Origin: Polyporus tsugae
Lineage: Eukaryota; Basidiomycota; Agaricomycetes; Polyporales; Polyporaceae
Assembly (NCBI GenBank): GCA_024305745.1
Contig: JAHRBS010000009.1
Coordinates: 2,046,001 to 2,110,000 of the forward strand
Length of the DNA: 64,000 bases
Direction: 5' to 3'
Part shown: positions 46,901 to 58,345 of the stretch, in pieces
How positions within the stretch are numbered: the first letter of the stretch is position 1
Layout: the number at the start of each line of letters is the position of its first letter
The notes under the pieces: generated by a model
The model's database searches: none
What the model was told of the DNA's origin: nothing
The model's input: only the letters and a program-made list of their open reading frames with translations
Made by a program: the position numbers and the translations under genes

Positions 46901-49216
46901 CGAGCAACTTGACAACCCAGGTCCGAGGCTTCGCACAGATCTCGGCGGCAGCGATGGACGGCGACTTCAGTCGATTCATCACGGTAGAGGCTAGCGGCGA
47001 GATGGACTCGTTGAAGACGCAGATCAACCAGATGGTGTCCAACTTGCGCGACAGTATCCAGAAGAACACCGCAGCAAGGGAGGCGGCCGAGTTGGCGAAT
47101 AGGTCGAAGTCAGAGTTTTTGGCAAATATGTCCCACGAGATCCGGTATGTCATGCATGTTGGTGGTTTATTCTCATCAATGCTTACTGGATCCGTTTGTC
47201 AGAACACCGATGAACGGTATAATCGGCATGACAGAGCTCACGTTAGACAGCGACCTCAACCGATCGCAGCGCGAGAACCTGCTCTTAGTGCACAGTTTGG
47301 CTCGTTCCCTGTTATTGATCATCGATGATATCTTGGATATCTCGAAGAGTACGTCCCTACTCATATCTTCGCGATAAGCTCAGTTCTGACAGAACATTGC
47401 TCGCAGTCGAAGCCGGGCGGATGACCATGGAACAGGTGTCTTACTCGATCAGGCAGACCGTCTTCGGTATTCTCAAGACCTTAGTCGTTCGGGCATCCCA
47501 GAACCAGCTCGACCTCACCTACGACGTTGACCCAGACATTCCCGACCAGCTTATTGGTGATTCGCTCCGCCTACGCCAAGTCATCACAAACTTGGTTGGC
47601 AATGCGATCAAGTTCACCCCGTCCAAGGTCTCTCGCAAGGGTCACGTCGCGCTGAGCTGCAGGCTGCTCGCCAAAGACGACCAACATGTTACTCTGGAGT
47701 TCTGTGTGTCCGATACGGGTATCGGCATTGCCAAGGACAAGTTGACCATGATCTTCGACACGTTCTGCCAAGCCGATGGTTCCACGACCCGAGTGCGTAC
47801 ATCTGCTCATGTTTTGTAAGATCATGCACTGAACGGCGATAACAGGAATACGGTGGTACTGGCCTGGGATTATCCATCTCGAAACGCCTTGTCACCCTCA
47901 TGTTGGGTAACATGTGGGTCGAATCGGAGGTCGCCAACGGTTCCAAGTTCTTCTTCACCATCACGTCCCAAATCAGCCCGCTGTCAATGGAGGCGACACT
48001 CACCAAAATGCAGCCATTCCAGAAGCGGAGCATCCTCTTCGTCGATACATTCTTCGATCGCACTGGCGTCGTCCAGCGCGTCCTTGAGCTCGGGCTCCGG
48101 CCGTATGTCGTGCACTCTGTCGCGGAGGTTGCGGACAAGACGACCTGCCCGCACATTGATACCATCGTCGTCGACTCGCTCAGCGTTGTACGTGTCGCTT
48201 ACTTCTCTTTCTGAGGGACGCCTTTGACTGACTCCGTATTTCGCAGACTGAGAACCTGCGGGAGCACGAACATCTGCGTTATATACCCATCGTCTTGCTG
48301 TCTCCGGTGCGTGTACTTTACTATTTTATGTGAGCTAGCACTCATCATTGGCTTACCCTTTCAGGAGTCGAGCCCACGTCTGAACCGTGCGTCTTACAGG
48401 TTTCTCTTCATTAAACACCGTTTCGCTAACTTATTCTACAGTCAAGTGGTGCCTGGACAATGGCATTTCATCTCAAATAACGACACCTGTCTCGGAACAG
48501 GACCTGGCCTCCGCATTAATTTCGGCGTTAGAGTCAAATACGGTCACGCCAGTCGTGGCCGAGAACGACGTGCCGTACGACATCCTGATCGCCGAGGACA
48601 ACCTAGTGAACCAGAAGCTTGCTGTGAAGATCCTCGAGAAGTACGGTCACCAGGTCGAGATCGCGGAGAACGGTCAGCTCGCGGTCGACGCGTTCAAGGC
48701 CCGCGTGCAGAGAAATCGGCCGTTCGACGTCATTCTTGTGAGTCTAGCCTCTCCTTCTATTCATTGCTGGTGTGAACTACTGAACTAATTACTTCACGCC
48801 GCGCAGATGGATGTTTCTATGCCATTCATGGGTGGTATGGAGGCCACGGAGCTCATCCGTACCTATGAACAGACCCATGGTCTGGAGCCAACCCCAATTA
48901 TCGCGTTAACCGCGCACGCAAGTACGTACTATCCTCTTTATGCTTTGATCGGCGTAAAGCTCAACTCGTCTCCGCAGTGATCGGCGACCGCGAGAGGTGT
49001 TTGCAAGCAGGCATGGATGACCATATCACGAGTGCGTACTGCGTTCAACGTCGTCTTGTCACGGAAACTCACGCTCCATGTAGAGCCACTACGTCGCAGC
49101 GATCTCATGAACTCGATCAACAAGCTTGCGGGTGAGAGGAAGATGGCCTTGGCGCGGAGTCGCGTGCAACATCGTTCCTCGTTCCCCATGCAGGCTCTCT
49201 TGCGCGAGTTCCGGTG
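43943..49216 (+). CDS. nik1: Group III hybrid histidine kinase (NIK1-type osmosensor)
   Basis: Cytosolic hybrid histidine kinase that signals osmotic stress to the HOG MAP-kinase pathway and is the known target class of phenylpyrrole and dicarboximide fungicides. The ATG at 43943 gives [21 protein letters not shown] Ser-rich linker follows, then about seven HAMP-type repeats (from about 44720 to 47050), each with a variant of [20 protein letters not shown] and EVGTEGxLGGQA. The kinase core has the H box in [11 protein letters not shown] joined to [12 protein letters not shown], an N box with [18 protein letters not shown], a G1 box [13 protein letters not shown], and [15 protein letters not shown]. 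The receiver has [20 protein letters not shown], the phospho-acceptor Asp in [18 protein letters not shown], and [14 protein letters not shown]. The stop is at 49214-49216. More than 15 short introns interrupt it. One tiny exon (about 48365-48386) supplies ESSPRLN between LLSP and [11 protein letters not shown]. All catalytic residues are intact. Confidence 0.95.
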
Positions 49217-49834
49217 ATGGTGACCACATTTGATATCTCGTTTGTTCTGCCTACCTCCGCACCTATATTGTCCCACCCTATGCCCTCTGTGCTTTCGACA
49301 TCTCCCTGTGCATGTATTACCATCATCTCCTGCTCTGTGTTCCACGCACTTTTTCGTTTCCCGTCCGTCTGTCTCTCACTCTCCGTCCCGCTCACGACTA
49401 GTACTGTTTGAAACACGTTTCCGTCTACTAGCATCCTTGTATTGTTGCTCACTGTCGTCGCCGTTCACGAACTACATACTTATGTTAGCTTTCTTTCACC
49501 GTACACGACCATGTATTCGACTCGAAGGAATCCAACAAGCCTTGAAAAGGGTACTGAACAGCTGCAGGGCGGCGATCGCAGTGAAGGAGCCCCTGAGGCC
49601 TGAAGCTTGATAAGCTTGACGGGTGTGTGTCTAACGCAGAAGTCCTCCTGAACGTTACAGCTCAAGCTGAGTCCGACGCTATCCCACCTCCCCCCCCCCG
49701 CTTCTCCTGCACTTACTTCCTCATTCCAGATCTAGTCGCAACACCGCGGCATAGATAGCACAGGTATCCTATCTCCTCCTTAGCTCGACGTTGTGTCTGT
49801 TGATCATAACAACTACTACATGCACTTATCCAGC
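49217..49834. promoter_or_regulatory. Kinase 3' flank and DUF4246 upstream region
   Basis: 618 bp. The part 49395-49690 is the one repeated, inverted and diverged, at 1620-1905, and in part at 8366-8500. A C-rich run lies near 49688-49700. No gene. Confidence 0.6.
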
Positions 49835-51699
49835 ATGCTTCCGGACGTTCTCAGCTCCACCGTACCCAACCCGGACGCGGCAGGACGACTCAAATTTCCC
49901 TCTCCATTCGAGTTCGGAGAACGCCAGCCTGTCACTCTCGTCGAGTTGCGCATGCGCCAGTTCTCTGGAAAGGTCCGCCAAAAGGTCGGCTGGTGGGAGA
50001 AGGTGTTCGACACGGACATCGCATCGAAGTGGCGCGACGAGATGATCGAACAAGACCGGGTGCTCTTGGACAAGTTCTGGGGCGGAGAGGAGAGGTTCAT
50101 AGCCGGCGACGGGGAGAAGAAATGGCCAAGGGACCCCGTTACGACGGCTCAGCTCGACTACATCTTTGACGAGCTCAGGTACGATGCCACTCAGGGGATT
50201 GGCCATGGGATCTATGTGAGCGCATACATCTTCAAGTCATCAGCGACCAGACTCGCGTCGTTGAATACTCAACCCCTTCTTCTATGTAGCCTTCAGCGGT
50301 CCCCATGGTACATGAGTCCATCTCCCTCGTCCCGCCGACCTTGAGACTGGCGTTACTCGCGGATGTCTCGAAGTTGGAGCTGGTGCCAGAGGGCGAGAAG
50401 GACTGGCATCCTGGCTCTAATCAGCAAGTCCTCGACCTCGTCCATCCCTCCCTATACTTCTTACGCATCGATCATACCCACGTCCTCTACCGAGACTCAG
50501 CCGGCTCACTTGGTTCGCGCGTGATCACCTTGCCAGAGTACCAGGACAGAATCGCACCCCCAGAAAAGGGCCAGGAGCTGACAGACGACTTCGAGGACCT
50601 AGTCGGCCGCGCGCGCGGGCTTGAACAGCCATTCTCGAAGAAGCACCAATGGCTGCCGACAGACTTCGAGGTGTCCGCCACGGGTCGAGTCTGGCCTCTC
50701 GGATACATCAACAACCTCCACCCTATCGACCATAGGGAGGCGTATGCGACACTCTCGGCGATCCTCGAGCGCTTCCTCCCTCTCTTCGAGCGTGTCGTCT
50801 CGGACGCGCTCAGTCCCAGCCGTCCCTACGCTGTCCAGGTCAACGGCAAGCGCTGGTACGAAGGGACGTCGCCCGGCATGCCGGATAGCGATGAAGTTTG
50901 GGAAGAGTGGGAACGCGACCGCTGGCCTCTCATCCCTGATCCCGCCCCGTTCGAACCACCGTCCACGCAGGGACGCGTCGACTTCAGTCTGAAGGGGCGC
51001 ACGCTTCAAGTCATCGTCAAGCTCGCCAACATCGTCCTCACGCCGGAGAACCCCAAGCACCCGGGCGGAAGCTGGCACGTGGAAGGGATGGAGAACGAGC
51101 ACATTGTCGCCACCGGTCTGTACTATTACGCGTGCGAGAACATCACCGAGTCGAGGCTTTCCTTCCGCGCCACCGCTGGCAAGCCTGACCCGTGGTATAT
51201 GCTGAGGTTCCACGAGCAGTCGGATCACAAGGGGACCGTCGTCGCCTGGGGACTTGGGCAGGAGTCGCCTCTGAACCAAGAGCTTGGCCACGTCGTCGCG
51301 GCGGAGGGAAAGTGCGTGGCGTTCCCCAACGTCTACCAGCACCGCGTCCAGCCGTTCGAGCTCGCGGATCCTTCGAAGCCAGGATTTCGGAAGATCGTCT
51401 GCTTCTTCCTCGTGGACCCGTCGACGAAGGTCATCTCGACCAGCGACGTTCTACCGCAGCAGGAGTCGTGGTGGACGTCCGACTCGTGGGCCGAGGTGGC
51501 GTGCGCCGCGGTACCGCTCGTCCGCACGCTCCCACGAGAGCTGTACAACGAGGTCATTTCCTGCGCTGCGCTGGGAACGACGATATCGCGAGCGGAGGCA
51601 GAGGAGGGTAGGAAGGACTTCATGGATGAACGCTCCGAGTTTACTTTCTACCACGGGAAGGAGGTCTTTGAGATCGAGTGGAACATGTGCGAGCATTAG
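49835..51699 (+). CDS. DUF4246 protein, copy 2 (intact); putative 2OG-Fe(II) oxygenase fold
   Basis: Two-exon gene, 596 residues, a normal length for this fungal family. Exon 1 is 49835-50215, exon 2 is 50290-51699. I chose the ATG at 49835 because it aligns with the start of copy 1; an in-frame ATG at 49820 is also possible. Exon 1 has RPVTLVELRMRQF-type sequence followed by WWEKVFDTDIASKWRDEM. Exon 2 has LGYINNLHPIDHREAYATL, then GGSWHVEGMENEHIVATGLY, and later AFPNVYQHRVQPFELADPS and a conserved GFRKIVCFFLVDP. The His-x-Glu in WHVEG, the distal His in YQHRV and the Arg after it resemble the metal and 2-oxoglutarate ligands of the jelly-roll dioxygenases. That activity is inferred, not shown. 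It converges on the intact J-protein gene; the stop codons are about 125 bp apart. Confidence 0.85.
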
Positions 51700-51824
51700 G
51701 AGGGTCGGCAGCACCGTGTTGGTGTTGATGGCGTCGTATTGGTGGCAGTACCGTGTACATGAGCAAAGGTTGTTACTTGGAGCGTGTAAACATACACCGT
51801 CGTGACACTGGAATATAGACGTCA

Positions 51825-53168
51825 CTAGTCGCCTTCCGCCGCTTCCTGTTCTCGAATCTCGCGTTCTAGGCGTTCGCGCTCCGCCTGGCGCATGCGCATC
51901 AGCGTGAGCGACTCGTAATCCAGCCCGGGAACCGCGGTAGGTGCGCTTGGCCGCTGGGGGGCCGCATCGAGGTCCGGCTATGTAACGTCCGGTGAGCATT
52001 GAGTTGTAAACTTCAAAAGAAGGGCGACGTACGAAGCTCGACGGGAATGACGAGAATGCGCCATCCGATGCCGGTGTGGCTATTCCAGGTGTTGGAGCTG
52101 GGGACTTGTGGTCTGCCGACGGTGGCGGCTTGCCGTTCGCGGCCCCGCCCAGCTGGCCCATCTTCTTCAACCAGCCGATGATCTCCGGCTCCGATCCCCC
52201 CGCCCATGTAACCTCGATGTCTTGGAGACCATGTTCGGCACGCTCGCTTGCACAGACAGCGGCGAAGGCGCCTCCAATTTGGGTGAACGGTACGAGCGCG
52301 GTTCCGCGTTTTGGTTTCTTGGGGAGCGCAGGCTTCAGAGAGACAACGATAGATGATTCATCGATTGCACCGAACGGTGTAAGGACCGCGCCTATTAAGG
52401 GGGCATCGAGGAGGGCTGGACGCGATGACAGGGTATACTTGACGCGAACGGTCGTGTCCAAGGGACCTGGAGGACCTCGCCTGTTAACGGGAAAACGTTC
52501 TTGAAGACAGTATAGTAGAGACGAACCAGAAGTTGGGGGTTCCAGGCCAGTGTTCGCATCTTGCTGAACCTTCTGCTGCAATGCCTCTCGCCCGTGCTCG
52601 CTCCTCTGCAACTCGCGCTCACGCTGCTCCCGTAACTGCCGCCCCTCCTCCATGATGCGCTCGTTCTCGCGCAGCCTCTGCTTCTTCTCTGCCTCATTGT
52701 CTACCCGCGCCTTCTTCAGCGTCCGCTCGCGCTCCTCTAGCTCCTCCACCAACCCTTTGCGCTTGGCGTCGTAGGTGGCGTACCGGGTTTTGCGCGCCTC
52801 CTTGATGCGGAGCTTCGCATCCAGCGCCATGCGGCGGAGGGGGTCGAGCAGGAGCTCTTGCGCTTGGTGTAGTTCATGGAACTTGCGAGCTGGCGTACCT
52901 CTGTCAGTGACCGGATGGCAAGAAGGGTGGATGAAGAAACGCAAACGCACCTGCATCTGGATTACCACGGTTCTTTGGCCACGAACTTGGTTAGACACGG
53001 TGTTCAATTCGTGCGTGACGAAAACGGTTCAAGGGAGGAAGAAGAACTTACGCGATCCGGATGAACCTTTAAAGACCTCTGTCGGTATGCTGTCTTGATC
53101 TCCTGCTCCGTTGCCTCAAGGGGCAGTCCAAGGAGCTCGTAGGGGTTGACATCTTCTTCCGTTGACAT
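51825..53168 (-). CDS. DNAJC17/Cwc23-like J-domain protein, copy 2 (intact)
   Basis: Nuclear J-protein expected to act with the spliceosome as Cwc23/DNAJC17 do. Exon 1 (53168-53052) encodes MSTEEDVNPYELLGLPLEAT, with QEIKTAYRQRSLKVHPDR carrying the HPD motif that stimulates Hsp70. A short exon (NRGNPDA) and a long exon (ARKFHELHQAQELLLDPLRR) follow. A charged coiled coil comes next, then an RRM-like domain (TTVRVKYTLSSRPAL, VLTPFGAIDESSIVV, GGAFAAVCASERAEHGLQDI), which is the domain pair that marks this family. A final exon has PDLDAAPQRPSAPTAVPG and ends REIREQEAAEGD at 51825. No stop interrupts it, unlike copy 1. Some 80-85% of residues match copy 1 in the long exon. The promoter side has a (GA)n run. 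Confidence 0.88.
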
Positions 53169-53782
53169 TTCGTTGGCGAGAGGCAAGTGGATGAGTGAGT
53201 AGTCGCTTCAGATGAGGCTCTGGACTTTTTTGCAGGAGTGATGATGAGAACAGGGACGAGAGAGAGAGAGAGAGAGGAACGGAACGGTGGTCAGTGACAC
53301 TGGCAAAGGCTCGGTTGAGCGCTAGCGCTCGTTGTTCAACTTGTTGACTCGGACTCCTTTGCTCATCACTATGATACGTCCCATTGAGCCATTTTGCGGC
53401 AACTATTGGCAGTTGCAGTCAATTTCAATGTGCTGTATACCCACACATAGCTGTGACTTACGGTCGGACCCGGTTTCATCCCAGAATATCCGTCCATTGA
53501 AAACACCGCCGAAAGCTGTCATTTGGACCCATTTTTCCGGGGGCAAAAATCCTGGTCCAACCTGTGTTTTCGATCCCCTTTTCTGGGTCGCACAGGGGAA
53601 ATTCCTGGGTTGACAGACCGGGATTTTCCTCGTCTCATTGTCTCAAAACGGTGCAGCTGCAGTGGGAACTGGTATCGGTAACTTTCGACGCCCTACGTAC
53701 GGTGTACTCGGATTCCTACCACAGGGCACTCAAGCACATACGCCCATCTTCACCAACTACTTCGAACACCCCTCGTGCTCCG
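53169..53782. promoter_or_regulatory. Divergent promoter region, J-protein copy 2 and MDP1
   Basis: 614 bp between start codons that point apart. It contains a (GA)n microsatellite at about 53253-53275. No gene is supported. Confidence 0.5.
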
Positions 53783-54861
53783 ATGACGAGCAGGCTCCCG
53801 AAACTCATTGTGTTCGACCTAGAGTGAGTATGCTGCACGGACTACAAAGCGAACTCCAACACAGCTGATCGAGTTCGTCCTATGCCCGGGTGCCGCAGTT
53901 ACACTCTCTGGGACCTCTGGATCGACACACATATCCATCGTGAGTCATGGTCCATCTCACTTCCGTGCGCTCGGCTGAAGTCCCACTTCTCCGCAGCCCC
54001 AATTCGACGTCCAAGCGATGCGGTAAACGAACTCCGGGATAGGTGCCATGCTTCCCTTGCCTTCTTCTTTCCCTTCCCGCTGCGTGAGATTCCTGACCTG
54101 TGCTTCCTGATCTGTGCACTGCAGGTATAACCACAAGATAGCCTTCTATCGCGACGTCCCCGAGATCTTGCATCGGCTGCGCGAAGGCGGCGTAACAATT
54201 GCCGTGGCCTCGCGAACGCACGCCCCAGATCTGTGAGCCCCCAGAAAACTCGTGTATCATACAGATACCCGGATTCCTGACGTGACTCATGCACAGCGCG
54301 AGGCAGGCATTGGGCTTGCTGCTCGTCCCACCGCCACCCGGGCACAATGGCGAGGCGCCCACTCCCGCCGTCCAGTTCTTTGATCATCTCGAAATATACC
54401 CCGGTACGGATGCTATCTGCGGCCTGCAGCCCATCTCACGAATCTTCTCGCACAGGTTCAAAGATCAAACACTTCAAGCAGCTGCACAAGCAGACCGGTC
54501 TTCCGTACTCGGAAATGGTGAGCCTGAGTCTTCCCGCCGCGCCCACTGCGACTTCGTTCTTTCCCAGGCCGTCATAGGTCGAGACTGACTCAAATCCAAA
54601 CAGCTGTTCTTTGATGACGAGCATAGGAACAAGGAGGTGCAGTCTCTGGGTGAGCGCGCCGCCCGTCCGCCCGATGTCTTCTAGCTGATGCATGGCGCAC
54701 ACGTTTGTTCGGCTTCGGACTTGGATGAACTAGGAGTCACCTTCTGCCTCGTCCCGAATGGCGTAAACGACCGCTCGTTTGAGCAGGGACTGGCCGAGTG
54801 GCGGCGACGCCATCCCGTTGAAGTCGCAGAGGACGCGGCAGCGGGACGCAGCACCGAGTGA
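53783..54861 (+). CDS. Magnesium-dependent phosphatase-1 (MDP-1) type HAD phosphatase
   Basis: HAD-superfamily phosphatase of about 210 residues, known in the family to act on protein phosphotyrosine and on sugar or glycated-amine phosphates in the cytosol. ATG at 53783: MTSRLPKLIVFDL, where an intron after the first two bases of the Asp codon joins to DYTLWDLWIDTHIH. This restores the DxD-type nucleophile motif FDLDYTLW. Later exons give PPIRRPSDAVNELRDR, YNHKIAFYRDVPEILHRLRE, and GGVTIAVASRTHAPDL, whose ASRT is HAD motif II. Then come ARQALGLLLVPPPPG, FFDHLEIYPG, SKIKHFKQLHKQTGLPYSEM (motif III Lys) and LFFDDEHRNKEVQSLG (motif IV DD). The last exon is VTFCLVPNGVNDRSFEQGL, ending GRSTE at 54859-54861. 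All four HAD motifs are present. Confidence 0.9.
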
Positions 54862-56391
54862 AGAACGTCCTAGGACCGGTCGATGCCGCAGACTGCAGTT
54901 CGCTGCAGTACCTTCGGGGGGGGGGGGGGGGGGGTATCGGGCCATCCGTGAGTCAGTTCTGTATATTCTCACCGCCGCAGTGTAGCTGACATGCACGTCG
55001 AGGGTTCGTTGACAAATGAGATGGCGTTTTGGCGGACAGATATCTGATTCAGGCTCCCGAGATCACCATTCGCATCCGGGTCGCTCGACGGCACGCAGGA
55101 AGGTAGGTTTGACATGATCCGTTCCCAACCCGTCTGTTCCGACGAGTGGTTTGTTGACACGACGGGCACGGCAGGCGGCGGTTCGGGAGCAGGGAAATGG
55201 AGGAAAACCCAGTGTTGAATTTTCAAGTTTATTTGTGGTTTCCGTGTAAACTGGCTCGGACACGCCCGCCGAAGCCATTACGCCAAAAGGCAGAGTAAAT
55301 GAGACGCTGTCTCCTCAGCTACCGGCGGGTATATGTGCACACCGGGTCTGTGCTAAGGGCGGCCGCACATTCCAGGGTGTTTTTCAAGGGTCGTGTAAAT
55401 GCCACGTACGTTTCGCCACTGCCATGTGTTTCCGAAGAGTATAAGAAACAGGTTGCAGTGTGTCCATAGAGGGGAAGCATGCCGGAAGCAGGGGACATTG
55501 TCCCGAAACACCACATTCATATTGTTTCCCGAGGATTTCCTTTGTATGGACACACCATGAGCCGTTTCCGGTCTTAGCAGAAACACCCGGGAAAGGTGTC
55601 GTTTTCCAGAGCCCCAAAACAGCCCAGAAACTACCAAGAAACTTGAAATTTCCACCCGAGTTTACACATGTTCAAGTTTACCGACTCCCGAAACAGGTGC
55701 CTTGCCCGTCCACGTGTGAGACCGCGGCCTTGGTTGGTCTCTCAGTTTGTACTGGTCCACTGGCAGTTCTGACCGATCATGACCGCACAAAGCCTCGTAT
55801 GCGTGAAGAAGACTGGGGCCCCGCAGTAGGCGCTGTTTGCCGACTGACCAATCCCTCCTGTCAGGCAGCGTTCATCATCGGTGGAAGCATGGAAGGAAAA
55901 AGTACGAGATGCGGGGCAGTTTCGACGACGTTCTATCCAAGCTCAATTCAGCCGGAAAGCGCAGCGCGTACGTGCGCTTGCCAAATATCCCCGTTCGGAT
56001 CTCATGCTCAGGGTTTCGGAGATGAATCGGTTCTCGTTGATCCGTTACCTCGTGTTACGAGTCATCCTTTCAACGCTTTCCCGCATTCAGCGCCGCAGAC
56101 CGCACCGAAGTTCCATTTCACCTGGCGGCAGTTGGTCGGGTGAAGTGACTGCCAGAGCACGCTGTCATCCTAGTTCTGCTAGCGGCGAGCCTCGAGGCAT
56201 GCCCAGTGAGCTTCCGTATCTCCGCTTCTGTGAAACCTTGAAGACATGTATGGGCACCCACGCCACTGTGGCGGCTTGACGGGTGCCATGCATGTCCTGG
56301 GACGAGTAATGTAAGTCTAGTCCGGCACGTTTTATTGTCGTGCTTGACGCCACCCCACGTTACTATTATAGAAGGTTGAAAGGCGTGCGGC
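54862..56391. other. No supported gene; contains a poly-G tract
   Basis: 1.5 kb with only chance-looking frames on both strands (for example 55353-55655 minus, 55460-56143 plus). Confidence 0.5.
54916..54934. repeat. Poly-G tract (19 G)
   Basis: Uninterrupted run of 19 G, 55 bp after the MDP-1 stop codon. Confidence 0.95.
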
Positions 56392-56393
56392 TA

Positions 56394-56963
56394 CAGTAGA
56401 CACCCTCTTAACGCATACTTCTCATAACGCATAACCCCTTATAACGCATGGCTCGAGGCCTTTCCCGACTTGGGGAAGGGGGGAAAACGCATAATCCCCT
56501 GATAACGCATACGCATACCCCTTCGGGCCGGGATAAAGGCATACCTGGACGTTATGTAATTTCAATTGTTGGGCACATACGGTGCTGCGGTTGAATAAAA
56601 TTGTTCCTTAATCCCCTGTCGCTCCTCCCTATGGCCCCGAAAGCGATCGAAATCCTCAAAAGAGGGCTTAAGGTCCTAGAAGCCACTTTTGCATTGCGAA
56701 AATCTCAACTCCTTGCTCGTCGCGCCGAGAACAAATCGATTATGGTCCCTACTGAAATCACTGACTTCTTTGCACGTACTAGATAGACTAGTCTAGTTAG
56801 ACCACCTATGTACGAACGACTCCACCACATGGTGGGCGCCTATAATCAGAAGTCTCGTCCCTTGGTGGGCGCCTAATATCGACGCCTCCCATAACCCATG
56901 ACCCCTAATAACACATACCACGGACCCCTTCCCGAGGGGTATGCGTTAAGAGGGTGTCTACTG
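56394..56963. mobile_element. Non-autonomous pogo/Tc1-mariner-like element with 25-bp TIRs
   Basis: A 570-bp element has perfect 25-bp terminal inverted repeats starting CAGTAGACACCCTCTTAACG at both ends, flanked by TA (56392-56393 and 56964-56965) as a target-site duplication. Several subterminal 'ataacgcata' repeats, in the style of pogo/Tigger elements, lie inside both ends. No complete transposase fits. One plus-strand frame (56631-56786) encodes MAPKAIEILKRGLKVLEATF with a Lys/Arg-rich helix, which could be a leftover of a transposase C-terminal coiled coil. The identical repeats suggest recent mobility with help from a partner elsewhere. Confidence 0.88.
56631..56786 (+). CDS. Small frame inside the pogo-like element
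   Basis: 51-codon frame starting at ATG 56631 (MAPKAIEILKRGLKVLEATF.., ending ITDFFARTR). It is basic and helical. It could be a remnant of a transposase tail or chance. No family recognised. Confidence 0.25.
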   Translation: MAPKAIEILKRGLKVLEATFALRKSQLLARRAENKSIMVPTEITDFFARTR

Positions 56964-56965
56964 TA

Positions 56966-57475
56966 CTAGAGTTCATGAGAAGACAGTCAAGGGACTGCGG
57001 TGGTCGCCCTGATGAACGTGGGAGGGTGGCGACCGAGGAGGTGACGGAGGATGGCCTTTTGTCGGATATCGCATCTCTGAGAACATCATTGAAGGGGACT
57101 GTCCCAACAAGATGGAGATTTAGTGCGGGAAGGAAGAGAGGAGGAAGGTCCGCGACACCGTCTCATGTGCAAGGATGAGGAAGGAGGGAGCTGCAGTGGG
57201 GGATAGTTTGTGACGTCGGGCTATGCCGTGCCTGAAGGTTTGTCGCGGAATCAAAAGTGACGGAAGGGAACACTGCCGCCGAAATGATCTGGAAGATTGG
57301 ATACGCTTATTGATGTGGATACCCTCTACCTCCGGCGCTAGCAACGTACTCAAAAGCGAAGCCGTAAAACTTCACCTCCTTCTTCCCTCACCCCTACCAA
57401 AGGCTTTGAGCCCTCTATACCCCCTTTAATGTTCTACACTTTCGTATCTCCTCCTTTTGCTCTTCGGTATCCAAC
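56966..57475. promoter_or_regulatory. Upstream region of nucleotidyltransferase-fold paralogue B
   Basis: About 510 bp between the transposon and the next start codon. The last 120 bp are pyrimidine-rich, as is common at basidiomycete promoters. No gene. Confidence 0.4.
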
Positions 57476-58345
57476 ATGTCGTCCTCGTCGCGTAGATCCA
57501 CGCCTTCGCCTTTGCCCGAGCACAACGACGTCTTGCTCACGCCCGAGGTCCTCATAGGTGCCCTGCACGACCTTTCGGTTCGCCTCCAAAACTACTTTCC
57601 ATCCACCGTGCGCTTGGTCGTTCACGGTGGTGCCATAATGGTCCTCCATCCCCTGCTTGCCTGTCGCGCCGGAACCCGCGACGTCGATTTCCTCAAGCGC
57701 TCATTCGAGACCGAGTGGATTGCGCATGGTGTCACTGACGCTGGTGCCCGCCTGGCCACCTGCATCAAGGCCACCGCGCGCAAGTTCAAGCTCGGTGCGG
57801 ACTGGATGAACTCCGCCGCCGACGTTGCGCTCCCCATGGCCAGAGAGTGAGTCCCTCGTCTCTTGTCAAAATTTTCTTTGAGCCACAGCTCGGCTATAAC
57901 GCAATGGAAGCGCCTAGAGTCTGACTCATGTTTTTCTCTTTTTGTTATCGTGCGCAGTCCGTATGGGAAGACGTTCGACCCCATCTACACCGACGCCGTC
58001 TCGCCCACGAACGCGAGCATCAACACGCTCTTCACGTCCCCCGGTCTCATCGTCATCGGCGTGAGCTGGGCGTGGAGCATCGCGCTCAAGCTCGTCCGCT
58101 ACGAAAAGCACGACCCGCACGACATCGCGAGCATCCTCCGCCTCGGCCACCGCCAGCGGAAGGTCAAGTGGACGCGTTCCTTGCTCGAGAACTGGCTCGT
58201 GCAGATGTGCAGTGCCATGGGCTATACTGCCTACGCGCCGTGGCAAATGGATGCCACCCGCCAAAAGATGCGTCATGCCATCGCCCTCGCGTACGCGCAG
58301 GATCCCCAGCCCCAGCCTCAGTTGCGTCCCGTGAACGTATTCTGA
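57476..58345 (+). CDS. Nucleotidyltransferase-fold protein, paralogue B
   Basis: Two-exon gene, about 245 residues, paralogous to 20844-21697. ATG at 57476: MSSSSRRSTPSPLPEHNDVL, then RLVVHGGAIMVLHPLLACRA and GTRDVDFLKRSFETEW. The glycine pair and the following R-T-R-D-V-D pattern resemble a minimal nucleotidyltransferase active site. Exon 1 ends at about 57847 after PMAR; a GT-AG intron of about 110 nt leads to DPYGKTFDPIYTDAVSP, TSPGLIVIGVSWAWSIALKL, YEKHDPHDIASILRLGHRQR and the C-terminal QLRPVNVF. Both copies look intact and keep the same intron. The second exon's conserved YDPHDIASILRLG block is probably the family signature. Function unknown; the family is common in Agaricomycetes as uncharacterised proteins, which is from memory. 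Confidence 0.78.

Noticed and set aside
51451..53007. A single 518-codon minus-strand protein joining the J-protein to sequence opposite DUF4246
   Set aside because: The frame runs past the real splice donor of the last J-protein intron and into the antisense of the DUF4246 gene.
56392..56965. CRISPR-like or tandem repeat array from the 'ataacgcata' motifs
   Set aside because: The motifs are subterminal repeats of an inverted-repeat transposon with unequal spacing.
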